From Pantoea sp. (GTDB lineage Bacteria; Pseudomonadota; Gammaproteobacteria; Enterobacterales; Enterobacteriaceae): 64,000 nt of DNA. The first letter of the stretch is position 1. Each line of letters starts with the position of its first letter. Below, piece by piece: positions 44,933-55,331 of this stretch. The stretch spans positions 62,001-126,000 of the forward strand of contig NZ_JAPWKD010000011.1 in assembly GCF_028283705.1 (NCBI RefSeq), read 5' to 3'. The notes below the pieces were generated by a model that was not told the origin of the DNA, did not search any database, and was given only the letters and a program-made list of their open reading frames with translations. The position numbers and the translations under genes were made by a program.

Positions 44933-44975
44933 ATATAGTGACATTTTTTTATTAAAATTTGAATTGTCACTATAT
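44933..44975. promoter_or_regulatory. Inverted repeat ATATAGTGACA...TGTCACTATAT (HipB-like operator)
   Basis: atatagtgaca (44933-44943) and tgtcactatat (44965-44975) are exact inverted copies with a 21-base AT-rich spacer. The arms are nearly the same as the core ATATGGTGACA of the repeat in front of hipB. It sits three bases after the hipA stop and about 90 bases before the ureohydrolase start. Confidence 0.65.
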
Positions 44976-44977
44976 AA

Positions 44978-46213
44978 CTACAAAAAAGAGTCTGTTTTAC
45001 GTTTTTTAGGCCGCTTGACATCCGTGGTTAAAAAAAGGTTGTTGGTTGCCCCGCTTCGGCTCAAAGAATGGCTGATGGACGTGTGCAGCGCCGGGAAGTC
45101 AGCGAACAATGCCTGATTTGCCAGCTGATCGCTGATCACATCGGCAAATTGCTCCAGCACATGGGAGGGATTGATAATTTTCAGTTCTCGTCCGAATTTG
45201 ATCAAACTGGCGCGGTCGGGAAACTGTTTGCTTTTATTCAACTTTAACGCCAGATCATTATCGTTGGTGGGATAGATCAGCGTATTTACCACATCATATA
45301 ACGGAGAAAGTCGCGGCGACGCCTCACTTTCAGCCGGATAAACCAGCGAAAAGTTCTTCAGATGTGCATCGCCATTGCCGACCATGCAGCTAAACAACAC
45401 ATAGCGCCAGTAAAGCTCAACCTGGGACTGGTCGCGGGTAAACAGACTGACGATTTTCGCGCCAGTTTCATACGAACCGCTGTATTTATGATCGGACGTT
45501 CTCCCCGATAGCACACAGAAATCCTCCATCGCCTGCCGCTTATCCCCAGCAATATCAAAACGTTCCATGATAAACAGTTCTTTATTGTCTGAAAGCCAGA
45601 AATTGGCGACAGGTAAACCACAGGCTTTTGCCAGAGACATACAGATGAATTCGTTCTCTGCAAGACGGGGATATTCTTCATCACCGGTTTTTGCGATCAG
45701 ATTTGGATAAAGTACCGTGCCCCGGCTTTCAGTGCTGATCATCACTTTAGGTTGCACACCGGAAATCGTAGTTTGCAGCAGGTATTTATTGAGCAGATAT
45801 TGAAACGCACTCTCTTTGTGGTCCCATCTCAATAAATCTTCCAGTTTTTCCGGGGATGGTCGTGGTAAATCGATATCGCTGACATAAGAAAGCGCGCCAA
45901 TACCGGTATCCTGCTGCAGTGCGAGAAACAGCATTTCGGAGATATTACCCACATAACGGCGCAGGCGTTCGGCAATGTGATACCGCACATAGCCTTCAGG
46001 TATATTCATCTCAAAGATGTTAAACAACCGGCTGCTGTTATAACTCATACGGTTGTCCGGCAGCATGGTTAACGAGATACGACGGCTGTGCGGCGAGGAA
46101 TAGGTGAAGTTGTAACTGCCATGCTCATGCAGTAATTTGCCGGTGTATTCCCCCCCGTTGTAGACCTCAATCTGGCGTATTGGCCGGGCAAGCTGTTGCA
46201 GATCAGTCATCAT
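44978..46213 (-). CDS. hipA: HipA-family serine/threonine kinase toxin
   Basis: About 411 residues from the ATG at 46213, which has GGAGG nine bases upstream and overlaps the end of hipB. It shows the HipA fold: an N-terminal subdomain (RISLTMLPDNRMSYNSSRLFNIFEMNIPEGYVRYHIAERLRRY), the ATP-loop region TTISGVQPKVMIS, catalytic GNGDAHLKNFSL and the metal-binding YDVVNT. HipA kinases phosphorylate tRNA synthetases (GltX in E. coli) and cause growth arrest or persistence. It is the toxin of a type II pair with the preceding HTH protein. It is slightly shorter than E. coli HipA (440). Confidence 0.88.
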   Translation of the reverse strand: MMTDLQQLARPIRQIEVYNGGEYTGKLLHEHGSYNFTYSSPHSRRISLTMLPDNRMSYNSSRLFNIFEMNIPEGYVRYHIAERLRRYVGNISEMLFLALQQDTGIGALSYVSDIDLPRPSPEKLEDLLRWDHKESAFQYLLNKYLLQTTISGVQPKVMISTESRGTVLYPNLIAKTGDEEYPRLAENEFICMSLAKACGLPVANFWLSDNKELFIMERFDIAGDKRQAMEDFCVLSGRTSDHKYSGSYETGAKIVSLFTRDQSQVELYWRYVLFSCMVGNGDAHLKNFSLVYPAESEASPRLSPLYDVVNTLIYPTNDNDLALKLNKSKQFPDRASLIKFGRELKIINPSHVLEQFADVISDQLANQALFADFPALHTSISHSLSRSGATNNLFLTTDVKRPKKRKTDSFL

Positions 46214-46454
46214 CGAACAACGCCTCCAGTTCATCCAGCTGCGGCAAGCCAGCAGTCTGAACCGTTAACATCAGGTCCATGGCCGTCAGATAGATGGTTA
46301 AGGCTTTCAGCGATCCGGTATAAACTCCGTTCTCAATTTCAGAGACCAGAGTACGGTGGATTCCTGCGCGTGATGCGGCAACCTGTTGTGTCCACCCCCG
46401 CGCTTTGCGTCGTTCACGACATGTTGCTCCAATCGCGTGCATTCCTGGCAACAT
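46203..46454 (-). CDS. hipB: HipB-family antitoxin, XRE-type DNA-binding protein
   Basis: 83 residues with an XRE helix-turn-helix (GATCRERRKARGWTQQVAASRAGIHRTLVSEIENGVYTGSLKALTIYLTAMDLML, about residues 9-63) and an acidic C-terminal tail (LPQLDELEALFDDD). AGGGGGA precedes the ATG. It overlaps hipA by 11 bases. It is expected to bind HipA and to repress its own operon through the large palindrome just upstream. Confidence 0.88.
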   Translation of the reverse strand: MLPGMHAIGATCRERRKARGWTQQVAASRAGIHRTLVSEIENGVYTGSLKALTIYLTAMDLMLTVQTAGLPQLDELEALFDDD

Positions 46455-46471
46455 AGATCCCCCTGCATGAT

Positions 46472-46527
46472 GTATCTATATGGTGACAAAATCGCATATA
46501 AATGCTTTTTTGTCACCATATAGATAC
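46472..46527 (-). promoter_or_regulatory. Perfect 20-bp inverted repeat, hipBA operator
   Basis: gtatctatatggtgacaaaa (46472-46491) and its exact inverse (46508-46527) flank a 16-base spacer. It lies 18 bases before the hipB start and probably covers the promoter. Two half-sites of TATCTATATGGTGACA type fit binding by two HipB dimers. Confidence 0.8.
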
Positions 46528-46558
46528 CATTATCGCAGAAGCATCATTTCGCCGGGAA

Positions 46559-47695
46559 TTAGTGATCAAGATACAGATAATGCATCCAACTGGTCATGCG
46601 TAGCAGCACTTTGCGCATCACCGAAACATGCGAAAAGTGATCCGAGTAAACAGCAACCTGGGCAAATATGCCATCTGGCAAGGTATCAACATCAGCATTA
46701 GGTATCAGTTCAATTACTGCCAGCACCCCATCACTGCCGGGAGTGATGGTGAGCGATTGCAGCGTGCCCTGCGCCTGATAGGTGCCTCCCGGCACAACAG
46801 GAAGAATACTGGTTAATTTTCCCGGAAAAACCTGGCCGGGAAGCGCGGTGAAGACCACTTCAGCTTCATCACCGGCTTTCAGGCGCAACAGAGAATTTTG
46901 TCGGAACTGGGCAATGATCTGGCGTTTTTGATCCGGTATGAAAATCATCACCGGCCGCAATGGCAAAGCGGCGGCATAGGTTCCAGGGCGGATAAGCACC
47001 TGTGTGGCATAACCATCACTTGGGGCACGAACGACGGTTTGATCTAAATTATATCGGGCCTCAGTCAGCTGAGCTCGCAGGCTGACAATTTGTGATTGTT
47101 CCCCATTAACCTGGCTATCCAACTGGCTCTTAATTTGTGCCTGTTCAGCCAGGGAACTTTTTACCAGGGCATCCTGCGCCAGAAAGTTTTGTCTGGCATT
47201 ATCAATATCCCTTTCGGAAAAAGGATTTACTTTTGCCCTGCTCCCCGCAAGATAACGTTGATAATCTTCGTATAACCTGTCTCGCTCCGCACTGACATGT
47301 TGCGTATTGGCGATGGCTTCATCCAGCTGCCCTTTCAGGCTTTGGGTATTGTGAATCGCCGTGGTCAGATCCGCCTGTAATCTATCTACCCGCGCCTGGT
47401 AGCGGGTGTTATCAAGGCGAAATAACATCTCACCTTTCTTAATTAACGTATTTTGTTTATTGGTCACTTCACTAACGACTCCGGTAACCTGGGGAGTGAT
47501 TGGAATAGCAACAACAGCTTTTTGCGCCAGCTCGGTATAAGGATGGTTATAATTCATTAACAATATCAGGGCACCGACGATAAAAACCCCACCCAACGCA
47601 GCTGTGGGTACGGTCCATTTGTTTACCGGTATCTTAAATATTTTAAATATCGACCATGCGATAGCAACATAAGTCAGAATAATCAGCAAATCCAT
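46559..47695 (-). CDS. yibH: HlyD-family membrane fusion protein YibH
   Basis: 378 residues, the same length as E. coli YibH and nearly identical in long stretches ([18 protein letters not shown]-like; [33 protein letters not shown]-terminal [23 protein letters not shown]). Two N-terminal membrane segments are followed by a barrel, a coiled-coil hairpin (about 95-220) and a second barrel half. It is an inner-membrane adaptor of the EmrA/HlyD kind. Its partner transporter and substrate are unknown. It follows yibI by four bases. Confidence 0.95.
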   Translation of the reverse strand: MDLLIILTYVAIAWSIFKIFKIPVNKWTVPTAALGGVFIVGALILLMNYNHPYTELAQKAVVAIPITPQVTGVVSEVTNKQNTLIKKGEMLFRLDNTRYQARVDRLQADLTTAIHNTQSLKGQLDEAIANTQHVSAERDRLYEDYQRYLAGSRAKVNPFSERDIDNARQNFLAQDALVKSSLAEQAQIKSQLDSQVNGEQSQIVSLRAQLTEARYNLDQTVVRAPSDGYATQVLIRPGTYAAALPLRPVMIFIPDQKRQIIAQFRQNSLLRLKAGDEAEVVFTALPGQVFPGKLTSILPVVPGGTYQAQGTLQSLTITPGSDGVLAVIELIPNADVDTLPDGIFAQVAVYSDHFSHVSVMRKVLLRMTSWMHYLYLDH

Positions 47696-47699
47696 AGAT

Positions 47700-48023
47700 T
47701 TACTCCGAAGGCGGCTGGTTGATTATACCTTGTTTTCTTTCCAGTTCCGTCACGCGCAGTTTAAGCAGCTCCAGACTTTCATTGGTACTTTGCATTCCCC
47801 ATCCACGTTCCGGGCGATATAACGTGGCCCAGATCCATAAAAAAGGCCAGATAACATGTAATGTGAATAAACTAACCCAACCGGCAACATGAATAGCATC
47901 GGCATGTGGATGGTTACGTGATTTTGCAATAAGGTAAGGGATATCATGAAGAATGATAATCCCATAAAAAATAATAAGAAATACAACGACGAGAACGCCC
48001 AGCGCGAAGTAGTTTAGAAACAT
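47700..48023 (-). CDS. yibI: Membrane protein YibI (DUF3302)
   Basis: 107 residues, two membrane helices (about 4-26 and 46-66), then [30 protein letters not shown], a short coiled coil. It matches E. coli YibI and is paired with yibH, as in E. coli. Function unknown; probably part of the same envelope system. A good -10 (TATACT on the minus strand, 48089-48084) lies about 60 bases before the ATG, so yibIH is a two-gene operon. Confidence 0.93.
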   Translation of the reverse strand: MFLNYFALGVLVVVFLIIFYGIIILHDIPYLIAKSRNHPHADAIHVAGWVSLFTLHVIWPFLWIWATLYRPERGWGMQSTNESLELLKLRVTELERKQGIINQPPSE

Positions 48024-48308
48024 ATCCGCCTCGTTAGCAAACCAGCTTGCTGATAAATATAGACGTTGTGAATAATTGAAGGAAGTATAGCAATAAAAAA
48101 TTATTCCCTGTCAGAAATGGCTGGCACTACCACTGTTACCTGCCTCGCTTTCAGTATTTAAGCCAGGCGGTAACTCTCTCTTGTTTTAATTATTTCTGTG
48201 ATGGGGTTTCCGATTGTCATTTTTCATGGGAATCAGATAAGGTAATATTTTCTATAATCAGTGTGACCTCCTGAGTCCTTTTAACACATGCTGATGAGCT
48301 GAGTCATA

Positions 48309-49973
48309 ATGGAAAACAATGCCGAGACTACTCCCGTTAATAAGATTAAACGCTGGTCTCCGGTGTGGTTTTTTCCTTTTATCACCCTGGTGATCGGTGC
48401 CTGGATTATCTACTATCACTTCAGCCATCAGGGGCCTGAAATCACCCTGATTACCGACAATGCCGAGGGAATTGAGGGGGGAAAAACGGAGATCAAAAGC
48501 CGCAGCATTACGGTTGGCCAGGTCGAAAGCACGGTGTTATCGGATGATCTCCAGCATGTCGAGATTAAAGCGCGCCTGCATGAAGGCATGGAAACATTGC
48601 TGCATGGCGACAGCCTTTTCTGGGTGGTGAAACCGCAGGTGGGTTTTCAGGGGGTCAGCGGGCTGGGTACTTTACTGTCAGGCGCTTATATAGAATTACA
48701 ACCTGGAACTGAGGGGCAAGAACCCCCGAGCTATGCGCTGACAGACACGCCGCCCCCCGCCGCCGCCAACGCCCCTGGGATCAGAGTCACCCTTTTCAGT
48801 GAGAAAGCTGGCCAGCTCAAAGCAGGGGATCCGGTCCTTTTCAGGCACTATCCTGTTGGTACCGTGGAGAGCAACCACTTCGATACGGACAAGCGCCTGA
48901 TGTCCTATCAGCTGTTTATCTCGGCCCCTTTTGATCGTCTGGTCACGACGAATGTGCGTTTCTGGAAGGACAGCGGCATTGCTATCGATATGTCGGCTGC
49001 CGGTCTGCGGGTGGAGATGAGTTCCCTCACCACCTTACTGAGCGGTGGCGTCAGTTTTGATGTCCCCGATGGCTTGCCCTATGGCAGCCCGGCAAAGAAT
49101 AAGGCGGAATACCCGCTTTTTAATGACCAGCACAGTATTCAGGATTCGCTTTATACCGAGCACGTGGATTATCTGTTGTTTTTCAACAGTTCGGTGCGCG
49201 GGCTGGAAGCAGGCGCACCCGTTGAGTTTCGTGGATTGCGCGTTGGCACGGTCGCGCAGGTACCGTTCTTCTTACCCGGCGTGGTGCAGGATCTGCAACG
49301 TAATTATCGTCCTCCCTTGCTGATCAGGATTGAACCCGAACGCTTTGTCAGCAGTATGGGGACAAACTTCAATCTGCAACAACGACTCCAGGAAGCGAAA
49401 AAGAATGGCCTTCGCGCCACACTGAAAACCGGCAGCCTGATTTCTGGCTCGCTGTATGTTGATCTGGATTTTTATCCGCAAGCGGAACCGTATACCGGTC
49501 TCACCACGCTGGCAGGCTACGAAATTATTCCAACCATGGACAGTGGGCTGGGTCAGATCCAGCAAAAACTGGTGGCAGTGCTCGATAAACTCAACACGTT
49601 GCCACTTAACCCCTTGCTGACACAGGCGACGGATACCTTCAAAGCCAGCCAACTCACCTTACGTGAGTCGCAAACGGCGCTGCATAATCTCAACCTGTTT
49701 ATGGGCAGTGAGGCGATGAAATCCTTACCGGAACAAACACAGCAAACGTTACGGGAACTGAGTCGCAATATGCGCAGTCTGCAACCCGGTTCTCCAGCTT
49801 ACGAGAAAATGGTGGCGAACATGCAGCGTCTTGATCAGGTTCTGCGGGAGTTACAACCGGTATTGAAGACCCTTAACAACAAGAGCAACGCCCTGGTTAT
49901 CGCCCCTGCCGTTGTTCAGGATCCTCAACCGAAGGCCATACAATCAAACATACCCCATCATGCGCAGCATTGA
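48309..49973 (+). CDS. pqiB: PqiB-like MCE-domain protein (solitary)
   Basis: 554 residues. An N-terminal membrane helix ([21 protein letters not shown]) is followed by three MCE domains, each starting with the motif class [36 protein letters not shown] and [17 protein letters not shown], then a helical tail that in PqiB forms a tube across the periplasm. It matches E. coli PqiB along its length. PqiB with PqiA and PqiC moves lipids between membranes; neither pqiA nor pqiC is here. A clear TATAAT (48253-48258) precedes it. The last 30 bases overlap the convergent malT. Confidence 0.85.
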   Translation: MENNAETTPVNKIKRWSPVWFFPFITLVIGAWIIYYHFSHQGPEITLITDNAEGIEGGKTEIKSRSITVGQVESTVLSDDLQHVEIKARLHEGMETLLHGDSLFWVVKPQVGFQGVSGLGTLLSGAYIELQPGTEGQEPPSYALTDTPPPAAANAPGIRVTLFSEKAGQLKAGDPVLFRHYPVGTVESNHFDTDKRLMSYQLFISAPFDRLVTTNVRFWKDSGIAIDMSAAGLRVEMSSLTTLLSGGVSFDVPDGLPYGSPAKNKAEYPLFNDQHSIQDSLYTEHVDYLLFFNSSVRGLEAGAPVEFRGLRVGTVAQVPFFLPGVVQDLQRNYRPPLLIRIEPERFVSSMGTNFNLQQRLQEAKKNGLRATLKTGSLISGSLYVDLDFYPQAEPYTGLTTLAGYEIIPTMDSGLGQIQQKLVAVLDKLNTLPLNPLLTQATDTFKASQLTLRESQTALHNLNLFMGSEAMKSLPEQTQQTLRELSRNMRSLQPGSPAYEKMVANMQRLDQVLRELQPVLKTLNNKSNALVIAPAVVQDPQPKAIQSNIPHHAQH

Positions 49974-52646
49974 TTGCGCCTGGTTTACCGCATCGGAGCG
50001 ATGGGACACCCCCAGCTTCTGATACAGATTTCGAATGTGCGTTTTAATGGTGGTGGCGGCAATATCCAGTTCACCGGCAATCTGGTCATTACTGTAACCT
50101 GAGTAAATCAACCCCAGTACCTGCCACTCGCGCTGGGTCAGTGGGCTGGTCCGAATCAGCTCCGGCACGTCAGGGTGACTCAGCAGGCGGCTGACAAAAC
50201 CTTCATCGAAATGAGCGAACTTATGCCGATGATGTTTATTGATCTCATCAAGAATGCGTCGTGCCCGATGGTTATCCAGTTCATTCAGAATATTGAGCTG
50301 AATCAGCTGGCGTAGCTGCTGTGCCATCATCTCGCCTTCAATGACAAAGTGGCAGATGAAACCGGTGCTACGCGCCAGTTGCAGTGCTTCTATTAACGTT
50401 CGCTGCGCGTCGGCTTTACGATCGGTCTGCCAATGGATCTGGTTCATCAGCAGCAGGTTGCGATTTAAGTCACTCATCAGCCGCAATGCGCGGGCGTTAT
50501 CATTTAACTCATCCAGTACCACTTCGGCATGGGTCAGATTGCCCAGCAGAATCTGCGCCCGGGCGATATTGCGCCATTGCCCTTGCAGGAAATGATTATT
50601 GGCAAACTCCGGTTTTGCGGTTTGATGCAGCCAGTTGCTGGCGCTTTGTTTGTCGCCAGTCATCTGCCAGTAAATGACTCTGACCTCGTCAGCATTGGTG
50701 ATCCAGTCACTGTGCCAGTTACCATTGTTCAACAGATTTTCCAGCCGGTTGAGATGACTACGCGCATTATCGAGGTTGCCGCGCGCAAGGGAACATTGCA
50801 CCAGCAAACCCAGACACTGGATTTGTTGCTGTTGCTGAAAACCTTTCAACACCTTGATACCGCTCCGCGCAGCCTGTTCCGCCTCTTCCAGCCGTCCCCA
50901 GGCCCACATCAGCTGAGCGCGGATGCGCAGCAGGAATTCATGCAAAGGAAATTGCGTCAGATGCTGTTCGTGCACCAGCACAAATGCCTTCTCCTGCGTC
51001 TCATAGGCATTCTGCAGGTAGCCCTGTGCAAACAAAATTTCGCTTTGCTGAATCAGGCTCCAGAGCGCGTAATGCCAGGCTTCATCACGCCGAGCCATCT
51101 GCTCCGTCTGACGCATCAACTGCAATGAATTCACCAAATCGCCTTTACAGTGCATCACTTCGCCGAGCACCGAAGTGGCAACAATACGGCTGTAAGTGCA
51201 ACTATCGGGCAGGGTTTCCAGCGCCAGCATCGCCAGACGTTCGGCGTCCTCAGCGTTGCCATTATTGATGGTCACCTGTGCGCGCACGGCATTGAATTCA
51301 CCGCGCAGGGCCTCATCAACCTGGCTACGGCCCTCCTCCTCAAACCTCGCCAGCAGGCTATTCACCTCATAAAACCGATGCTGACTTTGCATCAGCCAGG
51401 CCTGAAGCAGCACCAGCCGGGGATTTTCCAGCAACGTTTCCCACGGCAGGGTTTTCAGCGAAGCCTCCAGCAGCGTCAGTTCACTTTGATTGAACAGCGT
51501 CCAGGCATGCTCCAGCAACACATCCCTCAACATACTGGTATCACCGGAAGCCAACGCGTGATGGATGGCTTCACGTGGATACCCCTGCGCCATCCAGCTT
51601 TCTGCTGCCGCGCGATGGATAGCAGGCAGCTCTGCGGCCAACTCCCGCTTGCAGCGCAGCCGAAGAAAGCTGCCAAATAATGGGTGATAACTAAACCACT
51701 GCCCGGAATCGTCCATACGCTGTAAAAAAAGCCCCTGACGCTCCACTTCTTCCAGTCGCATCTGGCCGTTCTCTTCCCCTGTGACACAGGTAATCAGCGC
51801 GTCGTTCATCGAACGCAGCAGCGAACTTTTCAGCAGAAAATGACGTGTGGTGACATCAACGTTATCCAGCACTTCCTCAACCAGGTAATCTGACAGGTGG
51901 CTGGCATTAATACCGGAAAGACGCCGCGCAGAATCCTGAGCCGCGCTGGCCCCCTGACGGGCAGAAAGGGCGATGAGTTGTAACGCGGTAGCCCAGCCAG
52001 CGACGTCATCACATAGCTGATCACTCTCTTCGGATGCCAGCGGAGCCGCGAGCCGACCATCAAAAAACTGTCGCGCTTCCTGATGAGTAAACGCCAGTTG
52101 CTGGCTGCTCAGTTCGATAAGTTGTTCGCGCACACGAAGGTTAGCGATACCCAGTTGAGGCAAGTTGCGCGACAGCAGGATCACTGTCAGGTTATCCGGC
52201 TGGTGACGTAAAAAGAACCGCATCGCTTCATGAATGGCGGGGTTGGTGATGTGATGGTAATCATCAATGATCAACCAGAGCGGCTTTTGCCATTCCGTCA
52301 CTTCAATAAATAACTGGGCAAATAACGCATTGAGGTTTACATACTGGCGCTTCTGCGCCAATGCCTCGCTGCGCGAGCAGCCGCCTTGCGTGGCCTGCTG
52401 GAGTGCTGCAATCAGGTAATCGGCAAACGGCTCCGGGTGATTGTCTCCTTCGTCTAATGAGTACCACCCCAGATTTGTTTTCTCCGCAGCCCACTGTGAG
52501 ACCAGCGTGGTCTTGCCATAACCTGCCGGGCTGGTGACCAGCACCAGTCGGTAATTGCCAGCAGCCGTCAGTTTTTGCAGCAGGCGATCGCGCGTGACGG
52601 TGCTGTCAAGGCGAACGGGACGACTGAGTTTCGAGGGTATTAACAT
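49944..52646 (-). CDS. malT: Maltose regulon activator MalT
   Basis: 900 residues, the family length. The N-terminal STAND ATPase has Walker [11 protein letters not shown] and a WLIIDDYHH Walker B; the middle is made of helical repeats that bind maltotriose; the C-terminal LuxR-type HTH is [44 protein letters not shown]. MalT with ATP and maltotriose activates the mal promoters. GGAGGAG precedes the ATG. Its promoter shares the 52647-52931 interval with the divergent malP. Its 3' end overlaps pqiB by 30 bases. Confidence 0.98.
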   Translation of the reverse strand: MLIPSKLSRPVRLDSTVTRDRLLQKLTAAGNYRLVLVTSPAGYGKTTLVSQWAAEKTNLGWYSLDEGDNHPEPFADYLIAALQQATQGGCSRSEALAQKRQYVNLNALFAQLFIEVTEWQKPLWLIIDDYHHITNPAIHEAMRFFLRHQPDNLTVILLSRNLPQLGIANLRVREQLIELSSQQLAFTHQEARQFFDGRLAAPLASEESDQLCDDVAGWATALQLIALSARQGASAAQDSARRLSGINASHLSDYLVEEVLDNVDVTTRHFLLKSSLLRSMNDALITCVTGEENGQMRLEEVERQGLFLQRMDDSGQWFSYHPLFGSFLRLRCKRELAAELPAIHRAAAESWMAQGYPREAIHHALASGDTSMLRDVLLEHAWTLFNQSELTLLEASLKTLPWETLLENPRLVLLQAWLMQSQHRFYEVNSLLARFEEEGRSQVDEALRGEFNAVRAQVTINNGNAEDAERLAMLALETLPDSCTYSRIVATSVLGEVMHCKGDLVNSLQLMRQTEQMARRDEAWHYALWSLIQQSEILFAQGYLQNAYETQEKAFVLVHEQHLTQFPLHEFLLRIRAQLMWAWGRLEEAEQAARSGIKVLKGFQQQQQIQCLGLLVQCSLARGNLDNARSHLNRLENLLNNGNWHSDWITNADEVRVIYWQMTGDKQSASNWLHQTAKPEFANNHFLQGQWRNIARAQILLGNLTHAEVVLDELNDNARALRLMSDLNRNLLLMNQIHWQTDRKADAQRTLIEALQLARSTGFICHFVIEGEMMAQQLRQLIQLNILNELDNHRARRILDEINKHHRHKFAHFDEGFVSRLLSHPDVPELIRTSPLTQREWQVLGLIYSGYSNDQIAGELDIAATTIKTHIRNLYQKLGVSHRSDAVNQAQSMLRMMGYV

Positions 52647-52814
52647 AGTCGCATGCTCCTCCCTTTACATGTTGCGAATTATTTTTTTACGCTTCGAAAT
52701 TATTATTCATACACGTTCGATTATTCGTGTACTGATTGCAAGCAAACTCATTAACTAATCTTTACAAAAGCGGCAGTTATCACATTCCTGGCTCGCTTTC
52801 AGAATTCCCGCATC

Positions 52815-52865
52815 CCTCTCCCCCCCGCTACTCCTCCCTGCTGAATTTGTCGCAGGAGGAGGAGC
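52815..52865. promoter_or_regulatory. Candidate MalT boxes of malPQ
   Basis: The malT-malP region holds G-rich MalT-like boxes: AGGAGGAGGAG (52854-52864) on the plus strand, and ctcctccc (52831-52838) and cctctccccccc (52815-52826), which read GGGAGGAG and GGGGGGGAGAGG on the minus strand. A -10-like CATATT follows near 52895. Confidence 0.6.
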
Positions 52866-52931
52866 ACAGCGGGTCACACGGGCAAACTAACTCGCATATT
52901 TTCTCTGGCGACTTACAGGACTAACCCGGCT

Positions 52932-55331
52932 ATGACACAGCAATTTGATCACGCCCGTTTTATCGACGCCCTGACACGGCAATGGCAACGTTTTGGGCTG
53001 CGTGATGCACGCGACATGACGCAGCAACAATGGTGGCAAGCCCTGAGCAGTGCGCTGGCTGATATGCTGGCGAACCTGCCAGCCCAGCCCGTCAGCACAC
53101 AACAGCGTCACGTTAACTACATCTCCATGGAGTTTTTGATTGGTCGGCTGACCGGTAACAATTTGCTCAATCTGGGCTGGTATGACGCGGTTAATGACGC
53201 GTTGAAACAATGGGATATCTCGCTCAGCACGGTGCTGGAGTCTGAAACCGATCCGGCGCTGGGCAATGGCGGGTTGGGACGTCTGGCGGCATGCTTCCTC
53301 GATTCAATGGCGACCGTCGGGCAGCCCGCCACCGGTTATGGCCTGAATTATCAGTACGGCTTGTTCCGCCAGCGCTTTGTCGATGGCAGACAGCATGAAC
53401 AACCGGATGACTGGCAGCGTGACAGCTATCCGTGGTTTAGCCATAACGCGGCGCTGACGGTGTCGGTGGCGATAGGGGGAAAAGTCATCAGCGAAAACGG
53501 TGTGCCGCGCTGGGAGCCGGCTTTTTGTTTGCAGGGAGAAGCCTGGGATCTGCCCGTGGTCGGCTACCAAAACGGGGTGACCCAGCCGCTGCGATTGTGG
53601 CTGGCAAAACATGCTGAACCCTTTGATCTTCAACGCTTTAACGACGGTGATTTTTTACGCGCCGAACAGCAGGGCATCACAGCGGAGAAGCTGACGAAGG
53701 TGCTCTACCCCAATGACAACCATCAAGCGGGTAAAAAGCTGCGTCTGATGCAGCAATATTTCCAGTGCGCCTGCTCGGTCGCGGATATTCTGCGCCGTCA
53801 TCATCAGGCCGGACGCGCCATCGCCACGCTGCCTGATTACGAAGTGATTCAGCTCAATGATACCCACCCAACGCTGGCAATTCCCGAGCTGATGCGTCTG
53901 CTGCTGGACGAACATCAGTTGAGCTGGGACCAGGCATGGGACATCACCCACCGCACCTTTGCCTACACCAACCATACGCTGATGCCGGAGGCGCTGGAGC
54001 GTTGGGATGTGCGTATGGTCCGCGCCCTGCTTCCCCGTCATATGATGATCATCAACATCCTGAATGCACAGTTGAAAAAACAGGTTACCGCCCGCTGGCC
54101 GGATGATGAAGCGGTATGGGCAAAACTGGCGCTGGTGCACAGCAACCAGTTACGCATGGCGAATTTGTGCGTGGTCGGAGGCTTTGCGGTCAATGGTGTC
54201 GCCGCCATGCATTCACAGCTGGTGGTGGACGATCTCTTCCCTGAATATCACATACTGTGGCCAGAGAAGTTCCATAACGTCACCAACGGCGTAACGCCGC
54301 GCCGCTGGATTAACCAATGCAACCCGGCGCTGGCGACGCTTATCAGCGCTACCCTGCGCCAGCCGTGGATCAACAATCTCGATGCGTTGCAGGATTTAGC
54401 CCCGTTTGCCGATAATGCAGAATTCCGCGCCCGCTACCGCGCCATCAAACAACGTAATAAAGCCCAATTGACGCGCTGGATCGGCGAACGCACCGGCATC
54501 GTCATCAACCCGGAGGCGATGTTTGATGTGCAGATCAAACGCCTGCACGAATACAAACGGCAGCATCTGACCTTGCTGCACATCATTGCCCTGTGGCAAA
54601 CCCTGGTGAGCGATCCGCAGGCCAATCTCACTCCGCGCGTGGTGCTGTTTGCCGCAAAAGCTGCACCCGGTTATGTGCTGGCGAAGAACATCATCTATGC
54701 CATCAACAAAGTAGCGCATACCGTCAATAACGACCCACGGGTGGGAGACCGTCTGAAGGTGGTCTTCATTCCTGACTACAACATTTCGGTGGCTGAACGG
54801 CTGATTCCGGCAGCGGATCTGTCGGAGCAAATATCTACCGCCGGGAAAGAAGCGTCCGGCACCGGCAATATGAAACTGGCACTGAACGGTGCGCTGACCA
54901 TTGGCACGCTCGACGGCGCGAACGTGGAAATTGCGCAACAGGTTGGCAGCGAAAATATCTTTATCTTTGGTCACACGGTTGAGCAGGTCAACGCATTGAA
55001 AACCGAAGGCTACGCGCCTGCGGTCTGGCGCAAAAAAGATCCGCAGCTCGACAAAGTTTTGACTGCACTGGAAGACGGCACCTTTAGCGATGGCGATACA
55101 CACGCGTTTGACGATCTGCTGCACAGCCTCGGCCCGCAGGGCGGCGACCCCTATCTGGTACTGGCGGACTTCCGCCACTACCTGAAAGCGCAGGAACAGG
55201 TGGAGGCGCTGTGGGCCGACGAGGAAGCCTGGACCCGCGCTGCGATCCTCAATACGGCGCGCTGTGGCATGTTCAGTTCCGATCGTTCCATCCGCGACTA
55301 CCAGCAACGTATTTGGCAGGCTGCACGATGA
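52932..55331 (+). CDS. malP: Maltodextrin phosphorylase
   Basis: 799 residues (E. coli 797). Glycogen-phosphorylase family with the active-site segments [70 protein letters not shown]; the last contains the lysine that holds pyridoxal phosphate. It releases glucose-1-phosphate from maltodextrins in the cytosol. The stop overlaps the start of malQ (ATGA). MalT boxes lie upstream. Confidence 0.97.
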   Translation: MTQQFDHARFIDALTRQWQRFGLRDARDMTQQQWWQALSSALADMLANLPAQPVSTQQRHVNYISMEFLIGRLTGNNLLNLGWYDAVNDALKQWDISLSTVLESETDPALGNGGLGRLAACFLDSMATVGQPATGYGLNYQYGLFRQRFVDGRQHEQPDDWQRDSYPWFSHNAALTVSVAIGGKVISENGVPRWEPAFCLQGEAWDLPVVGYQNGVTQPLRLWLAKHAEPFDLQRFNDGDFLRAEQQGITAEKLTKVLYPNDNHQAGKKLRLMQQYFQCACSVADILRRHHQAGRAIATLPDYEVIQLNDTHPTLAIPELMRLLLDEHQLSWDQAWDITHRTFAYTNHTLMPEALERWDVRMVRALLPRHMMIINILNAQLKKQVTARWPDDEAVWAKLALVHSNQLRMANLCVVGGFAVNGVAAMHSQLVVDDLFPEYHILWPEKFHNVTNGVTPRRWINQCNPALATLISATLRQPWINNLDALQDLAPFADNAEFRARYRAIKQRNKAQLTRWIGERTGIVINPEAMFDVQIKRLHEYKRQHLTLLHIIALWQTLVSDPQANLTPRVVLFAAKAAPGYVLAKNIIYAINKVAHTVNNDPRVGDRLKVVFIPDYNISVAERLIPAADLSEQISTAGKEASGTGNMKLALNGALTIGTLDGANVEIAQQVGSENIFIFGHTVEQVNALKTEGYAPAVWRKKDPQLDKVLTALEDGTFSDGDTHAFDDLLHSLGPQGGDPYLVLADFRHYLKAQEQVEALWADEEAWTRAAILNTARCGMFSSDRSIRDYQQRIWQAAR

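Noticed and set aside
54396-55307. 303-codon minus-strand frame inside malP
   Set aside because: Antisense shadow of a clear phosphorylase gene; no domain recognised.
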